The position numbers were made by a program, and so were the translations under genes. From Bicyclus anynana (lineage: Eukaryota; Arthropoda; Insecta; Lepidoptera; Nymphalidae), in NCBI RefSeq assembly GCF_947172395.1, contig NC_069105.1, positions 5,687,362 through 5,751,361 on the forward strand: 64,000 bases of DNA, in the 5' to 3' direction. The notes under the pieces were generated by a model. That model was not told where the DNA came from. It saw only the letters and a program-made list of their open reading frames with translations, and did no database searches. Below, one piece after another: positions 39,855 through 51,249 of the stretch. Positions within the stretch are counted from its first letter, which is position 1. Each line of letters opens with the position of its first letter.

Positions 39855-40165
39855 GAGCCATGATACCCCAGTGGATATGACCTCTGCCTCCGATTCCGGA
39901 GGGCGTTGTTTCGAATCCGGTCCGGGGCACGCACCACCAACTTTTCAGTTGTGTACATTTTAAGAAATTAATCACGTGTCTCAAACGGTGAAGGAAAAAC
40001 ATCGTGAGCAAATCTGTACACCGGAGAATTTTCTTAATTCTCTGCGTGTGTGAAGTCTGCCAATCTGCATTGGGCCAGTGGACTAATGGCCTAACCCCTC
40101 TCATTTTGAGAATAGACTCGAGCTCAGCAGTGAGTTGAATATGGGTTGATGATGATAATGATAAG
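39855..40165 (+). mobile_element. SINE family A, full length
   Basis: The head GAGCCATGATACCCCAGTGG, B-box TTCGAATCCGGTCCGGGGC and GATGATGATAATGAT tail are present. Confidence 0.85.
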
Positions 40166-40587
40166 GTAGCTCTTATGTAATAGTAGGTTTTTTTTCAAAT
40201 GGCGTTCAACGTAAATCAAGCAATGGGAATTGTATTCACACAAGCAGAGTGTATACCTATCGAGTATATAGTAGGTATACCTATTCTCTGAATAAAATAA
40301 AAGTTTTATTGAGTGGACGGTATGGGCGGCTTTCCTTTGAATAATAAAATAATTTCGTTCGACCACTTGCTCTCGGTCGTTTGACTTGTATTGCAGCCCG
40401 TATAAAATACCGACGTTTGTAGGGCTGTTCAACTATGTCTAGCCATTGAATCAAGGAGCGATTTACCCGCAATGTTTGAGGATCAGGGGTGCGATTCGGC
40501 TGTTTCATGCTCGTCGACGAACTGTTCGCCTATGACGTCTCATTTGAATAAGAACATTATGCTTATAGGATGCCAAAAATCTGTACT

Positions 40588-40922
40588 AACATCATAAATG
40601 CGAAAGTAAGTCTGTCTGTTTGTTACCTTTTCACGGCTAAACGGAGCAAGATGAATTTTTGTATAATGATAAATGGGACTTTAGGACAAAACATAGGGTA
40701 CTTTTGGACTCTAAAATAAAAATAAAAGGGGTTGAAAGTTTGTATGGAGAGTTCTTAATATTTAGAGTTACAGTTTCAAAAGTTTGTTCAAAAATGATAA
40801 AAAAAAATACGAAATATAATGTGATTCAAGGGTTTTTAAAATTCCACCCCTAAAAGTGGTGAAATAGGGGTTGAAAGTTTAGATTGATTTCCACGCGGAC
40901 GAAGTCGCGGGCGTCCGCTAGT
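40588..40922 (+). mobile_element. Helitron-like element, type 1 variant
   Basis: The start AACATCATAAATGCGAAAGT and the body CTTTTCACGGCTAAACGGAG lead to the 3' end ACGCGGACGAAGTCGCGGGC, then GTCCGCTAGT. The same variant is at 58222-58572. Confidence 0.7.
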
Positions 40923-41424
40923 ATTACATAAAAAGTCTTAAATATCTTGAGTTGAATTAAAAAAAAAGTAGTAAAACCTCGTGCTTCGATGCCAGATAGG
41001 CTAACAACTGACATACCTACCTTAAACGAAGGAATATTACATTTCTCATCGTAGATCGTACCCTTCTGTATTCTGAATGACAAGGAAGATAAGAAGCCTT
41101 CAAGATACTACTTAGACAATATTATTATGACATAAATATTACCTCTAAAGCCTCCAAATGTTATAATGTGCTGATATCTTCGCATAGCCTCGAGGGATGA
41201 CTGTTTCAGATATGTTTCATGTAAATTTAATAATAGAACGTATTATACTGGCCCAGGTTTGAGTAGAAGAGTAAGTAATAAATAAACATATCCGAGGAAG
41301 TACTATAAAATAACTATGCTTGATTTTTCCGCTAAAGACGGAATTATATTTGTCTGACGTTTCGTGTCGTGACGTATCAAGGCGGAATTATATTTGTCTG
41401 ACGTGTCATGTCGTGACGTGGAAC

Positions 41425-41580
41425 GGAAAATGTATTGTTTTGGGATGAAAAGTAGCATATGTGTTAATCCAGAGTAAAATCCATTTCCATTCGAAATTTC
41501 AGCCAAATCGGTTTAGTACAAGCGTTAAAGAGTAACAAACATCCATACAAAATGTCGCGTTTATAATATTAGTAGGATTA
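41425..41580 (-). mobile_element. Helitron-like element, type 1, 5' part, minus
   Basis: AAATTTCAGCCAAATCGGTT, then AAACATCCATACAAA and GTTTATAATATTAGTAGGAT. The 3' hairpin end is missing. Confidence 0.6.
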
Positions 41581-41876
41581 TAGAAATATAGATGTATCTA
41601 AGGATAAATTCCACCTGATACTAGCTTATTTACCTACTTATATCTCAACAGATGGTGCGGTTGACACTCGTGTGTTGATACTAAAGCTTACTTGATCGAA
41701 GAACAACATGGAAGGATTAGGATTGCTTCGATTATTTCGGGGTTGTCTACATATCTATATATATTTCTAAACCCACCTTTATCTGTACCTTAGTGTAGGT
41801 ATTCCACTTCCAGAAGACATCTTTGGTTGTAGTTGTAAGGTGTACAGACAGGCGCATTTGTGTGTGTAATCTATAC

Positions 41877-42072
41877 TTACATTATAAAGCTGAAGAGTTT
41901 GTTTGTTTGTTTGATTGAACACGCTTATCTCAGGAACTACTGATCCGATTTGAAAAATTCTTTCAGTGATAGACAGCCCATTTATCGAGGAAGGCTATAA
42001 GAATATATATAATCCCCGTATTTTTACGGGAACGGGAACCACGTGGGTAAAACCGCGCGGCGTCAGGTAGTT
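41877..42072 (+). mobile_element. Helitron-like element, type 2, plus
   Basis: CATTATAAAGCTGAAGAGTT to AAAACCGCGCGGCGTCAGGT, complete apart from a changed last base in the CTAGT terminus. Confidence 0.7.
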
Positions 42073-42307
42073 CAGACATAAATAGATAATAATAAAGTAG
42101 TGGGTGAAGTTAGGTAGTTATGTCTGACGATGCGGTAGGTCTGGCGCTCGTGGATTTCACACAAGTGCTAAACCTCTGAGCAGCATTGTCAATCGGTCAC
42201 CGGCGCCGACGTTCATGGGAACAGCTATCTTGTCTCCACATCGACTCGCTAGTGTTAAAACTAGTTATAGATAAATTAATATTTTAATTAAAAGTTACTT
42301 CTTTTAT

Positions 42308-42622
42308 TCAATGACGTCATTATCAACCCATATTCGGCTCACTGCTGAGCTCGAATCTCCTCTCAGAATGAGAGGGGCTAGGTCAATTAGTCCACCACGC
42401 TGGCCCAATGTGGGTTGGCAGACTTCACACATGCAGAGAATTAATAAAATTCTCTGGTATGCAGTTTCCTCACGATGATTTTCCTTTACCGTGTCATTAA
42501 ATATCACGTATTTAATTTCTTATAACTCAACAGTTGGAGGTGCATGCCCAGGACCGGATTTTAACCCACACCCTCCGGAATCGGAGGCAAAGGTCGTATC
42601 CACTGGGCTATCACAACTTCCT
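42308..42622 (-). mobile_element. SINE family A, full length, minus
   Basis: It runs from TTATCAACCCATATTCGGCT to TATCCACTGGGCTATCACAA. Confidence 0.85.
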
Positions 42623-43225
42623 CGGGCATGTGATTGAGCATATGCCTATTTGTAACAAACAAAGAAACCTTACTTCCTTATAGTATTAGTTTAAAAATAT
42701 TAAGTCCATTCTTCTTTTCTGTAATCATTGTAACCGTTAACGTGGTTGCAATATTTCAGGGTTAATTACTAAGAAGTTAAAGCTTCGAAGCGTATAAAGA
42801 ATGTCAAATTTTGAGGTTTTAATTCAATAAATTTTTAATCAATTGAAACTATTAAATTATTTTTTTATTATTAGTATGGATTAACCTAAACGCAACCACA
42901 AATATTTTGGTGTTAAAATAAGCTTTGTTTTCGAACTTCCACGAATTGCCGAAGTTTTGCCAATTTAGTTCAAAATCAAACCATATAAACGATCAATGAG
43001 GGATTAAAGTTCAAATAGACCTCATTAAATTCGAGTTACTGACACCTACCTTCGTTAGTGTATCCATAGTGACCCTTGAGGTCCTATTATAAGGCTTTTA
43101 TTAACTTGAATTTTCATAATATGCTACTCGCCTGTACGTAGAGCCGTAAAGGCTTTTGAAATTATGATTACTAAAATACGGGGGATTTTGTTGACTTTTT
43201 TATTATATTTTTTTTATTCTTTGAC
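42623..43225. other. Intergenic AT-rich DNA without recognised features
   Basis: No ORF longer than 60 codons and no repeat match was found. Confidence 0.45.
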
Positions 43226-43249
43226 AAGTTAGCCCTTGACTGTGATCAC

Positions 43250-43508
43250 ACCTAATGTTAATTTACAAGACAGTCCTGGGTTCGATCCCCGGCTGGGCCC
43301 ATTGAATTTTTCTCTTATTGGTCCAGGTACCGACAAAAACTTACCGCCAAGCGATTTAGCATTCCGGTACGATGTCGTATATAAACCGAAAAGGGTGTGG
43401 ATTTTCATAATCCTCCTAACAAGTTTGTCCGCTTCCATTTTAGATTGCATCATCACTTATCATCAGGTGAGATTATAGTCATGGGGTAACTTGTAAGGAA
43501 AAAAAAAC
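43250..43508 (+). mobile_element. SINE family B, lacking the A-box part
   Basis: It starts at TTACAAGACAGTCCTGGGTT and contains the B-box GGTTCGATCCCC, the body and the A-rich tail. Confidence 0.75.
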
Positions 43509-43689
43509 TTTGTAGGACGTGTTCCTAGCTCTGAGAAGTATTGTTCTGTTTATGGTGAAGTCAGGTGATGGTTTTCTGCTCCCAATATTTCAAAGTCTGA
43601 CTTGAACTTAACCTACCTCATGATTTGTAGGCCGCAATTGCCATTTTGACCTTGGATCAATCAATCAATGTCAAAAAATGGGCTTATAG

Positions 43690-43854
43690 CCATGTGGCAC
43701 GGTTTTGTTTCTACAATCGCAAACACTAAAAAATATATGGGTATGACATTTGTTATCGATATGTCACGTGATCGATCGGATCTGTTATTGCCGTACATTT
43801 TTTATTTTTCGAAGCGTTAGCGTTTGTAGAAAGAAAATCGACGTGCCACGTGGC
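43690..43854. mobile_element. Palindromic MITE (family P), full copy
   Basis: CCATGTGGCACGGTTTTGTT to AAAATCGACGTGCCACGTGG, with core GTCACGTGATCGATCGGAT. Outer ends CCATGTGGCAC and GTGCCACGTGG are inverted. Confidence 0.75.
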
Positions 43855-43910
43855 AGCAGGTCTTGAACAAAACGAAAAGGGCCTTTTACTTATAACATTA
43901 CGAAGTGACT

Positions 43911-44125
43911 AGCCGACGCCCCGCCGTTTCACCCGCTTAGTTCCCGTTCCCATGAAATTCAGAATTTGGAGATTAAATATAGCCTGACACGGAAAACATA
44001 TGTACCTATGATACTTACAAATAACGTGGTTTTCTAGTGGTCAATTTGAATTGGCTCAGTATATCCAGAAAAATCCCCCCAATAACCCAAGAAACTTTAC
44101 CTCTTTATATTAATAGTATAGATAT
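43911..44125 (-). mobile_element. Helitron-like element, type 3, minus
   Basis: ACTAGCCGACGCCCCGCCGT, GTTCCCGTTCCCATGAAATT and TTTACCTCTTTATATTAATA are in order; it has the CTAGT terminus on the minus strand. Confidence 0.65.
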
Positions 44126-45192
44126 TTAAGCTGATCGCATATCTTCATCGACATAAAGTAAGGTTTTAATGGTCAATTATTTTAAGAAGTAATTAAATTC
44201 TATTTGTAAAAAGAGGATAAACAGATGTGCGATCAACTTTAGAGGGTCATGAATTAAAAACAAAAAGATGATGCCATCATCTAGGATTTGTATAATTTTT
44301 GCATTTCTTTTGTATATTTATTTGGTTACATTCAAAACAACACTTAAAGTCTTCAAGAAACTTACATAGAAGGCTCATAGAACTACGAAACCTGTGGGGC
44401 TATCTTTGGTATAATTGACTAGAATTTTTTTCTATTAAATAAAATCTAAAGGTAATAAAATCGAAAAATATTAGGTTAACAGATTTATTTGATAATTTGG
44501 CACGTTATTAAAATCATCTAATATTTAATTAAATTAAAATATTATATAAAGTTTCATAGTTCCATGATTTAATTAATAATAAGCATTTATTAACTTACAG
44601 AGGTTATCACCTACATAAAACTACATTAACAATAATTTACAAAATAAAACTAAAAATGCACTTTGAAACTTACTAAATATTCATAATGATCAGTATACAA
44701 TTATTATAAAGTTATACATACCATTAATTTTAGCAATTAAGGCATGATAGAGATCTTTTTAAAATCGATTAAATATTATTATTTCAAAATATTTTTATCA
44801 ATGACCAGTTTTAATACTGACATTACAGAAATAAATACCACAAAAATACTGACTAGAAACAGCGACCAGAATGAAAACTTACGTGGAATTATTTTCTCTC
44901 CAGAAATAATATATGTTCGATTTATAAAAGTATTTGAAAACATAATAATAATAATCCGTTTATTTTCCTACAATATACACATTTATAATTATAACTGTAA
45001 CTGATATTCAAAAATCGGCTGTAATTTTCATATTGAGAAGCGTACAAAATTAATCAATTCATTAATTAAATCTTAACGTGACGTAAGAACAAAAATCTAT
45101 AGAGAATCTTATGTTTAAAACAATATTCACATTTCACGTGTCAGTCGTAACTCGTATCCCACACAAGTTTCCATTGAAATTCGGTAATTAAT
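44126..45192. other. AT-rich region downstream of allatostatin A
   Basis: The 3' UTR of the allatostatin gene should lie at the right of this block. No polyadenylation signal can be chosen with confidence, and the 86-codon ORF at 44744 is AT-driven. Confidence 0.5.
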
Positions 45193-45500
45193 TTAAACAT
45201 CGAGATAATTATCGTTATCGTCGTAAGCCATGTCAACGGATCTCTTGCCTAGGCCGAAACTAAACCTGTGGAGATCCCTTTCTCGTTTTCCCAGGCCGAA
45301 GTTGAATTTGCTCGCGAGTCGTTTGCCTAGGCCGAAGTTGTAGCTCCGAGCGCGTTTGCCGAGGCCGAAATTGTACATGTGCGGTCGTTTGCCGAGGCCG
45401 AAATCGTAGGTCCTTGCGCGTTTTTCTTCGGCGTCCTCGTCCTGGGACAGCCTTTTACCGAGACCGAAACTGTAGGGGCGAGCTCGTTTCACTTCGTATG
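45193..45500 (-). CDS. AstA: Allatostatin A exon 3 (six FGL peptides and C-terminus)
   Basis: It follows TATTCTAACAG and begins AYEVKRARPYSFGLGKR. Five more GKR-bounded peptides follow, and it ends SVDMAYDDNDNYLDV with TAA. The GLGKR codons are nearly repeated between peptides, consistent with growth by internal duplication. Confidence 0.96.
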
Positions 45501-48500
45501 CTGTTAGAATAAAAATAAAATTACTAAAATTCAAAACTGTACAAAATACAATAAACAGTTAATCCTACTAATATTATAAACGCGAAAGTTTGTATGAATG
45601 TTTGGATGTATGTTTGGATGTTTGTTACTCTATGACGCCGCTACTACTGAAGCTATTTAGCTGAAATTTTAAATGGAAATAGATTTATTCTGGATTAACA
45701 CATAGGCTACTTTTTATCCCGAAAAAATCCCGGTTTCCCGAGATTTGTGAAAACTGATGATTTTGATGATATGAATGTTTGTTACTCTTTCACGCCTCGA
45801 CTACTGAACCGAATCAGCTGAAATTTGGTATTAAGATATATTATAGCCTGGATACACAGACTACTTTTTATAACGGAAAAATCCACGGTTCTCGCAGGAT
45901 TTGTGAAAAACTAAATTCCACGCGGACGAAGTCGCGGGCGTCCGCTAGTCACAAATAAATAAAGGCGAAAGTTTGTGTATGTGTAAGTGTGTAAGTGTGA
46001 AAGTGTGTAAGTATGTTTGTTCCTCCTTTACGCTGCGGCTACTGAAGCAATTTGGCTGACATTTGGAATGGATATAGATTTTACTTTTGATTAACACTTA
46101 AGCTACTTTTCATCCTGGAAAAATCCATGGTTTTCGCAGGATTTGTGAAAAACTGAATTCAACGCGGACGAAGTCGCGGGCGTCCGCTAGTACTATACTA
46201 AAGCCAAAATCGATGTGAAATTTTTATCAACAAATAAATAAAAATAAAATCCACGACAATGATAAATACGCGGAAACCGCGAGGCGTCTTCTAGATATAC
46301 AACATACAAAGAAGAGTAAAAAAATAAAGGCAGAGCAATAGACGACTGTGTGCCGTTGTGTTGCGGTAGGTCGGATTAAATGCAAATCCGTGAACAATGA
46401 CATTATCTGCCGGCTGCAACGCTTTGCTGTTCTTACGGGACTGAACTTTCGCGTCGCTACTTCACAGTGTGTCTATGTATCAACCCATATTCGGTTCACT
46501 GCTGAGCTCAAGTCTCCTCTTGATTTAGGATGGATTAGGCAAAAAGTCCACCACGCTGGCCCAATGCGGATTGGCAGACTTCACACAAGCAAAGAATTAA
46601 AAAAAATCTCTGGTATGCAGGTTTCCTCACGATGTTTTCCTTCACCATTTGAAATACGTTATATTTAATTTCTTAAATTGCACACAACTGAAAAGTTGGA
46701 GGTGCAAGCCCCAGACCGAATTCGAACCCACACCCTCCGGAATCGGAGGCAGAGGTCATATCCACTGGGCTATCACGGCTTCCTAGGTCTATTATATGTT
46801 AACTTGTTTTGTGTAGTAGATTTTTTGACTCTTTAAAGTTGCTTCCATAGTAGGGTGTCACAAAAACGAATGTAACTAAATCGGGGCATAGAGTTTGCTG
46901 TTGCAGCTACATAACTATTCTCTTCATTCAAAACTTAATTACACCATTTCACAGCTGAAGGATCAAAGAATTTACTACACTAAGTTAAGATAAGCGCGGT
47001 GGAGGGGAAAGCACTGCTAATTTGACGTCATTTTGCTGTTTTTCGAAATTTCCATTTAGTATAACTTTGGAAATCCGTGATAGCACAATGGATCTATACT
47101 ATTCGGAGGGCGTAGGTTCAAATTCGGTTCGGGGCATGCACCTCCATATTTTAATAAAAAAATCACGAGTTTAAAATGATCAAGGATAAACATCGTAAGA
47201 AAACCTGCATACCTGAGAATTTTTTTTCACGTAGAGAATGAAGTCACGTAGAGATGGGCAGACTTCACGTGTGTGAAGTCTGCCCATCCGCACTGTGCCA
47301 GCGTGGTGGACTATTGGCCTAACGTCTCTCACCCTCATTCTGAGACGAGACTCGAGCTCAGCAGTAAGCCGAATATTGATCAATGCTGATGATGATGAGT
47401 TAAATTGTAACGTAAAGCTGTTAGTATTCACCATTACCTGGCGCGTCGTCGTACTGGTCGAACCCGTCGTACGCGGCCTGCTCCACTTCAGCTGGGAACT
47501 CGTCACCTTGCTCCAAGTCTATGGAGCGCTTCCCCAGACCAAAGGAGTAAGGACGCGACCTGTTATACAGTTGTAAGTGTTTTATGCTATTTTGTGAAAT
47601 CCATTTTAAACTAAGAAACGTTAAGACCACCTTTGCACATTCAAATTCAAAATTCAAATTTAAATTTCATTTATTTCAATTAGGCTAGGTTTATAAGCAC
47701 TTTTCAAGTCAACTTATGTCATGATTTGGTGATGATGATTATGAAAACTTAAAATGAAAGTTAGTTGGTTCCAAACGAGGGTTCCAAAACGCCTCGGTCC
47801 GAGATGAGCCCACAACAAACACAGTTTATTTTTCTGTTTTGTTTACTACTGACTATAAAATTGTCTGACTGATTATAAAACTGACATTGACTTTATGATA
47901 AGTTTCGTGTTTAATATTTTGCGTAATATGTATATCTGTTTGGTGTAATCCAGAATTTAAATAAACAAATAAATAATAAGTTCCATCTTAGATTGCATCA
48001 TCACTTACCATCAGGTGAGATTGTAGTCAAGGGCTAACTTGTAGAGAATAAGAAAAAAGTTAATTCTTTCCTTGAAGGACTTACGAACCGCCTTCAAAAT
48101 CATAAATCAAAATTGGTTTATTTCAAGGAGGCTTAACTTACGAGTAGTCAAACTTAACGAAATGACTATTCGTTAGTCTGCCACTGGTCTGGAAGGCGAG
48201 CTCTGCTGAGAAGGAAAATTAAATGATATTTACATACATAAATAAATATATGCGGTCGAATTGAGAAACCTCCTCTTTTTTTAAGTCGGTTAATAATTGC
48301 AAAAGCCCAATCCAGAAGCCGTCGTCGAAACCGTTACAACTATGAGTAGAATAAACTTCTACTTAGACCAAGTAAGCTTAAACTGCATTTTTAACTTAAA
48401 ATCAGTTAAGGGCTAAAATGTCATTGAATAAAGAAATACTGCTTGTAACCTAAGTGCTTATCTGCTTGTTAAGTGCTTGTAAATTAAACCTGCTTGAATG

Positions 48501-49002
48501 ATACAATTGGAACCTCATATTTAAAGTCGATTTTTGTTACAAAAGCCTACCTAAAGTTTAACCCGTTCTGTTACCTTTTCCCCAGTCCAATTAACTTAAA
48601 ATCAGTTAAGGGCTAAAATGTCATGAATAAAAAAAACTGCTTGTAAACTAAGTGCTTATCTGCTTGTTAAGTGCTTGTAAACTAAACTTGCTTAAATGAT
48701 ACAATTGGAACCTCATTTTTAAAGTCGATTTTTGATATAAAGGCCTCTGTTACCTTTTCCCCAGTCCAAAGTTATAGACAGGCAGCCTCTTGTACTCCGA
48801 CACATAGCTGTAAGCGCGCTTGCCGAGCCCGAAGTCATAGTGAGGCGATCTCTTCTCCATCTGAGCCACATGGTGCGCGACAGGCTCCTGGATGGGGAGC
48901 TGGTCTGGGCGGTCGTGGGTCACCTGCTCGTTGCGGGCGGCTTCGGGCACGCCTAAAGCCGCGCCGATCACGAGGAGGATGACTATAGATGTGTAGAGCA
49001 TT
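45193..49002 (-). CDS. AstA: Allatostatin A (FGLamide) preprohormone, three coding exons
   Basis: A secreted neuropeptide precursor. Its FGLamide peptides act on the allatostatin A G-protein-coupled receptor and, in Lepidoptera, mainly on gut muscle, feeding and juvenile hormone control. Coding exons are 49001-48754, 47559-47438 and 45500-45193, all GT-AG and in phase, with TAA at 45195-45193. A signal peptide (MLYTSIVILLVIGAALG) is followed by KR/GKR-bounded peptides: SPHYDFGL, AYSYVSEY(KR)LPVYNFGL, SRPYSFGL, ARPYSFGL, ARTYDFGL, PHMYNFGL, ARSYNFGL, LASKFNFGL and ERDLHRFSFGL. That makes nine FGL peptides, each followed by Gly for amidation. Acidic spacers (DEFPAEVEQ, LSQDEDAEE) separate groups. 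Just upstream of the ATG is CCTTTTCCAG|A, so a 5' UTR exon lies upstream and was not located. The precursor is complete, about 225 residues. Confidence 0.97.
45563..45950 (+). mobile_element. Helitron-like element, type 1, full
   Basis: It runs from CTACTAATATTATAAACGCG to ACGCGGACGAAGTCGCGGGC, then GTCCGCTAGT. It lies in allatostatin intron 2, in antisense to the gene. Confidence 0.75.
45958..46193 (+). mobile_element. Helitron-like element, type 1, 5'-shortened, next to the previous one
   Basis: TAAAGGCGAAAGTTTGTGTA to the same hairpin and GTCCGCTAGT. The two copies stand head-to-tail with less than 10 bp between them. Confidence 0.72.
46478..46786 (-). mobile_element. SINE family A, full length, minus
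   Basis: ATCAACCCATATTCGGTTCA to TATCCACTGGGCTATCACGG, in allatostatin intron 2 and in the gene's sense orientation. Confidence 0.85.
47083..47400 (+). mobile_element. SINE family A, plus
   Basis: CCGTGATAGCACAATGGATC to GCTGATGATGATGAG. The middle carries a local duplication (GAAGTCACGTAGAGATGGGC next to CACGTGTGTGAAGTCTGCCC). Its 3' end lies about 35 bp from the end of exon 2. Confidence 0.8.
47438..47559 (-). CDS. AstA: Allatostatin A exon 2 (SRPYSFGL and acidic spacer)
   Basis: It follows TATAACAG, completes the split Arg, gives SRPYSFGL-GKR, then SIDLEQGDEFPAEVEQAAYD and GFDQYDDAP, and ends at G|GTAATG. It is 122 bp, not a multiple of three, so skipping it would break the frame of exon 3. 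Confidence 0.95.
47640..47712 (-). mobile_element. LINE 3'-end family, short fragment, minus
   Basis: TTCAAATTCAAAATTCAAAT and CATTTATTTCAATTAGGCTA, only the tail and about 60 bp. Confidence 0.6.
47980..48057 (+). mobile_element. SINE family B, 3' end only
   Basis: GTTCCATCTTAGATTGCATC, CATCAGGTGAGATTGTAGTC and AACTTGTAGAGAATAAGAAA. Confidence 0.65.
48391..48769. repeat. Tandem duplication covering the exon 1 splice donor of AstA
   Basis: Copy 1 (48391-48590) and copy 2 (48591-48769) both open TTAACTTAAAATCAGTTAAG and close CTGTTACCTTTTCCCCAGTC, then CAA. Copy 2 includes the last 16 bases of AstA exon 1 and its donor; copy 1 is a second, intronic version with about 20 extra bases near 48551-48571. 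Confidence 0.85.
48754..49002 (-). CDS. AstA: Allatostatin A exon 1 (signal peptide, two FGL peptides)
   Basis: ATG at 49001-48999, one base after a probable 5' UTR splice acceptor. It encodes the signal peptide, a spacer, MEKR, SPHYDFGL-GKR and AYSYVSEYKRLPVYNFGL-GK. The donor GTAACAG splits the Arg codon of the last GKR (AG|G). Confidence 0.95.
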
Positions 49003-49027
49003 CTGGAAAAGGATGAAATGTTATCAG

Positions 49028-49207
49028 TATAGTAATATTATAAAGCTAAAGAGTTTGTTTGCTTGAACGCGCTAATCTCAGGAACTACTGGTCCGATTTG
49101 AAAAATTCTTTCAGTGTTAGATAGCTTATTTATCGAGGAAGACTACAAGCTATGTATTACCTTCGTATTCATACGGAAACGGGAAAAACGCGCGGCGTCA
49201 GCTTATC
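49028..49207 (+). mobile_element. Helitron-like element, type 2, plus
   Basis: AGTAATATTATAAAGCTAAA, then CAGGAACTACTGGTCCGATT, to AAACGCGCGGCGTCAGCTTA. It lies 26 bp upstream of the AstA start exon and may separate it from its promoter or 5' UTR exon. Confidence 0.7.
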
Positions 49208-49350
49208 AGAAATAAGATCTGTAGAAAGAGCCAAGTTATCGATATAGCTCAACGAACTGTAAAATTAAAATTGCAGTTGGCACATAGTTCATAGAAGTAA
49301 TGGACTTTCCTAGTGACCGGAATGCGCAGTGTTGATCATTGCCGGTTGGC
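49208..49350 (+). mobile_element. RTE LINE 3' fragment, strongly degraded
   Basis: AAGATCTGTAGAAAGAGCCA, ATCGATATAGCTCAACGAAC and ATGCGCAGTGTTGATCATTG are remnants of the family C-terminal coding part. Confidence 0.45.
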
Positions 49351-49359
49351 GGGCTTAGG

Positions 49360-49612
49360 CTGATAATTTTCCACTCTGTAACGTCACTATCATATGTAAA
49401 TGATAGTGAGAAGGAGCGATGGCTTTACGTGCTCTCCGAGGCACGGGTACCAACAAAACTAACTTCCCAACTCCAGGTTGCTGTTAAGATTTTTCTTGTT
49501 AGAAAAATACCAATAACGTATTTTTTTTGGTGGCCGGGATTCGAACCCTGGACCTTATTGACCGCAGTTGAACCAGTTAAGCACAAGACCAATGAGGCAG
49601 TTAAAACAACTA
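49360..49612 (-). mobile_element. SINE family E (tRNA-derived), minus
   Basis: The head at the right reads on the minus strand CCTCATTGGTCTTGTGCTTA and GGGTTCGAATCCCGGCCACC. The body contains TACGTGCTCTCCGAGGCACG on the plus strand. It corresponds to 19160-19350. Confidence 0.65.
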
Positions 49613-50930
49613 ACTGTATTGAAACCTAGAACTAAACATTACTTAATCTCTCTACACTAAATAAAGCAAGAACCTAAAGACCCTCGGTCGTATTAAATCA
49701 CATATAATTTAACCATGAACACAAGTTAATAAGCTTAACCCGGCTTTGTTCCTCACAATATGCACTCGCCAGGAGGGATGGTATTATTAAGGCCCCAGCC
49801 TACGCGTACAATATTTAGAACGTTATTACATCATGTATCAAAGTAATAATTCTCATTAGCTCAAATGTTTATAAAGATGGTTCTCATTAGTTCAAATGTT
49901 TATGAAATGTTTTAGTACGCAAGGTATAGTTTTTGTAAGAGAGCTTTTTGTGATAGTTTTTCTGGGGAAGTACTACCGCTATATATATTTCTGTCACCAT
50001 GAACTTTAAGTTTAAGTTTCCGACTTTACAGAACAACATAATATAACCTAATGTTTCAAAATGTTTGTAAAGCATGCCCACTGAAATAGATAATGAAATA
50101 AATGAATAAATAAATGCAGCCAGTATTCTTGCCACCATTCCACGTGGGCAAGATTTGTATAGTTATTAGGATAAGTTAGCTTAAGTTCCTTATTGTATTC
50201 TTTCTTAATAAAAAAAAATATGAATTTAAAATTTTGAATTTGACAAGCATGCTTTTTCCGGTTTGAAGGAGTTGGTGCCGGTGTTACTGGCACATTTTTG
50301 ACTTCCTCCCTGGCTCACTTGGCAGTGCTGTGGTTTTAAAGGTCCTGGATTCGAATAAGTTTAGGTCAGTTACTATAAAATAGTGAATGGTTGATCCATG
50401 CGGACAAATTTGCAACAGAGGGGAACGCCCAGCTCAGCTTGTATTGTCCCCGTTGTGGACAAACTAAAGATGAATTTAAAATGTCGTAAAACATTGTAGC
50501 AAACTTTTTTTGATAAAGTAATGATTTCATTATTAAAGTAGAATTATTAAGATTATTTAGATAATAAGTAAATTGCCGGGTGATTAGGGTAAGCCTGGGC
50601 TGGGTATGGGAATTCCCTTTTTTAATTTAGACAAATAAATAATAATTAATCATAGCTATAATATCATTTGACATGCAAATAACTGTTCATATAAACTCCT
50701 TAAGAAGTGTTCACATTTGCCGTCGATTATAAAGTTGGAAACTCACTCGGTGCCCGACAAAGAGCCGTGAGAGGGCGCTCGACAACTAACATGATAATTG
50801 CTTAACTTTCCTATAATGGATAATTTGAATTTGTGATGTGGATGTCAAATTCAATTAGTTTAATTTGCATAATATTGAGATGGTTTTGTTGACATAATAT
50901 TATAATTATAAACTAGATTACAAACTAGAA
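49613..50930. other. Region upstream of allatostatin A
   Basis: No gene is recognised. A weak tRNA-like segment lies at 50312-50360 (CTCACTTGGCAGTGCTGTGG, TCCTGGATTCGAATAAG). The AstA promoter and 5' UTR exon may lie here or further on; none could be assigned. Confidence 0.4.
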
Positions 50931-50931
50931 G

Positions 50932-51222
50932 AGCCGTGAAAGCTCAGTGGATATGACCTTTGCCATGATTCGAAGGGCATAGGTTTGAATCCGGTCCAGA
51001 CTTTTCAGTTATGCGCATTTTAAGAAATTCAATATCACGTATTTCAAACGGTGAAGGGAAAACATCGTGAGAAAAACTGCATACCTGAGAATTTTCGTAA
51101 TTCTCTATGTGTGTGAATGCCAACCCGTATAGGGGCAGCGTAATGAACCCCTAACCTAACCCCTCACGCATTCTGAGAAGAGACTCGTGCTAAACAGTGA
51201 GCCGAATATGAGTTGTGAATGA
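50932..51222 (+). mobile_element. SINE family A, plus, diverged
   Basis: GAGCCGTGAAAGCTCAGTGG to ACAGTGAGCCGAATATGAGT. The GGGGCATGCACCTCC block is deleted. Confidence 0.8.
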
Positions 51223-51249
51223 GGAAACGATAATCCATCCATCCATCCA

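Noticed and set aside
47295..47576. 93-codon plus-strand ORF
   Set aside because: Antisense of allatostatin exon 2 and of SINE A.
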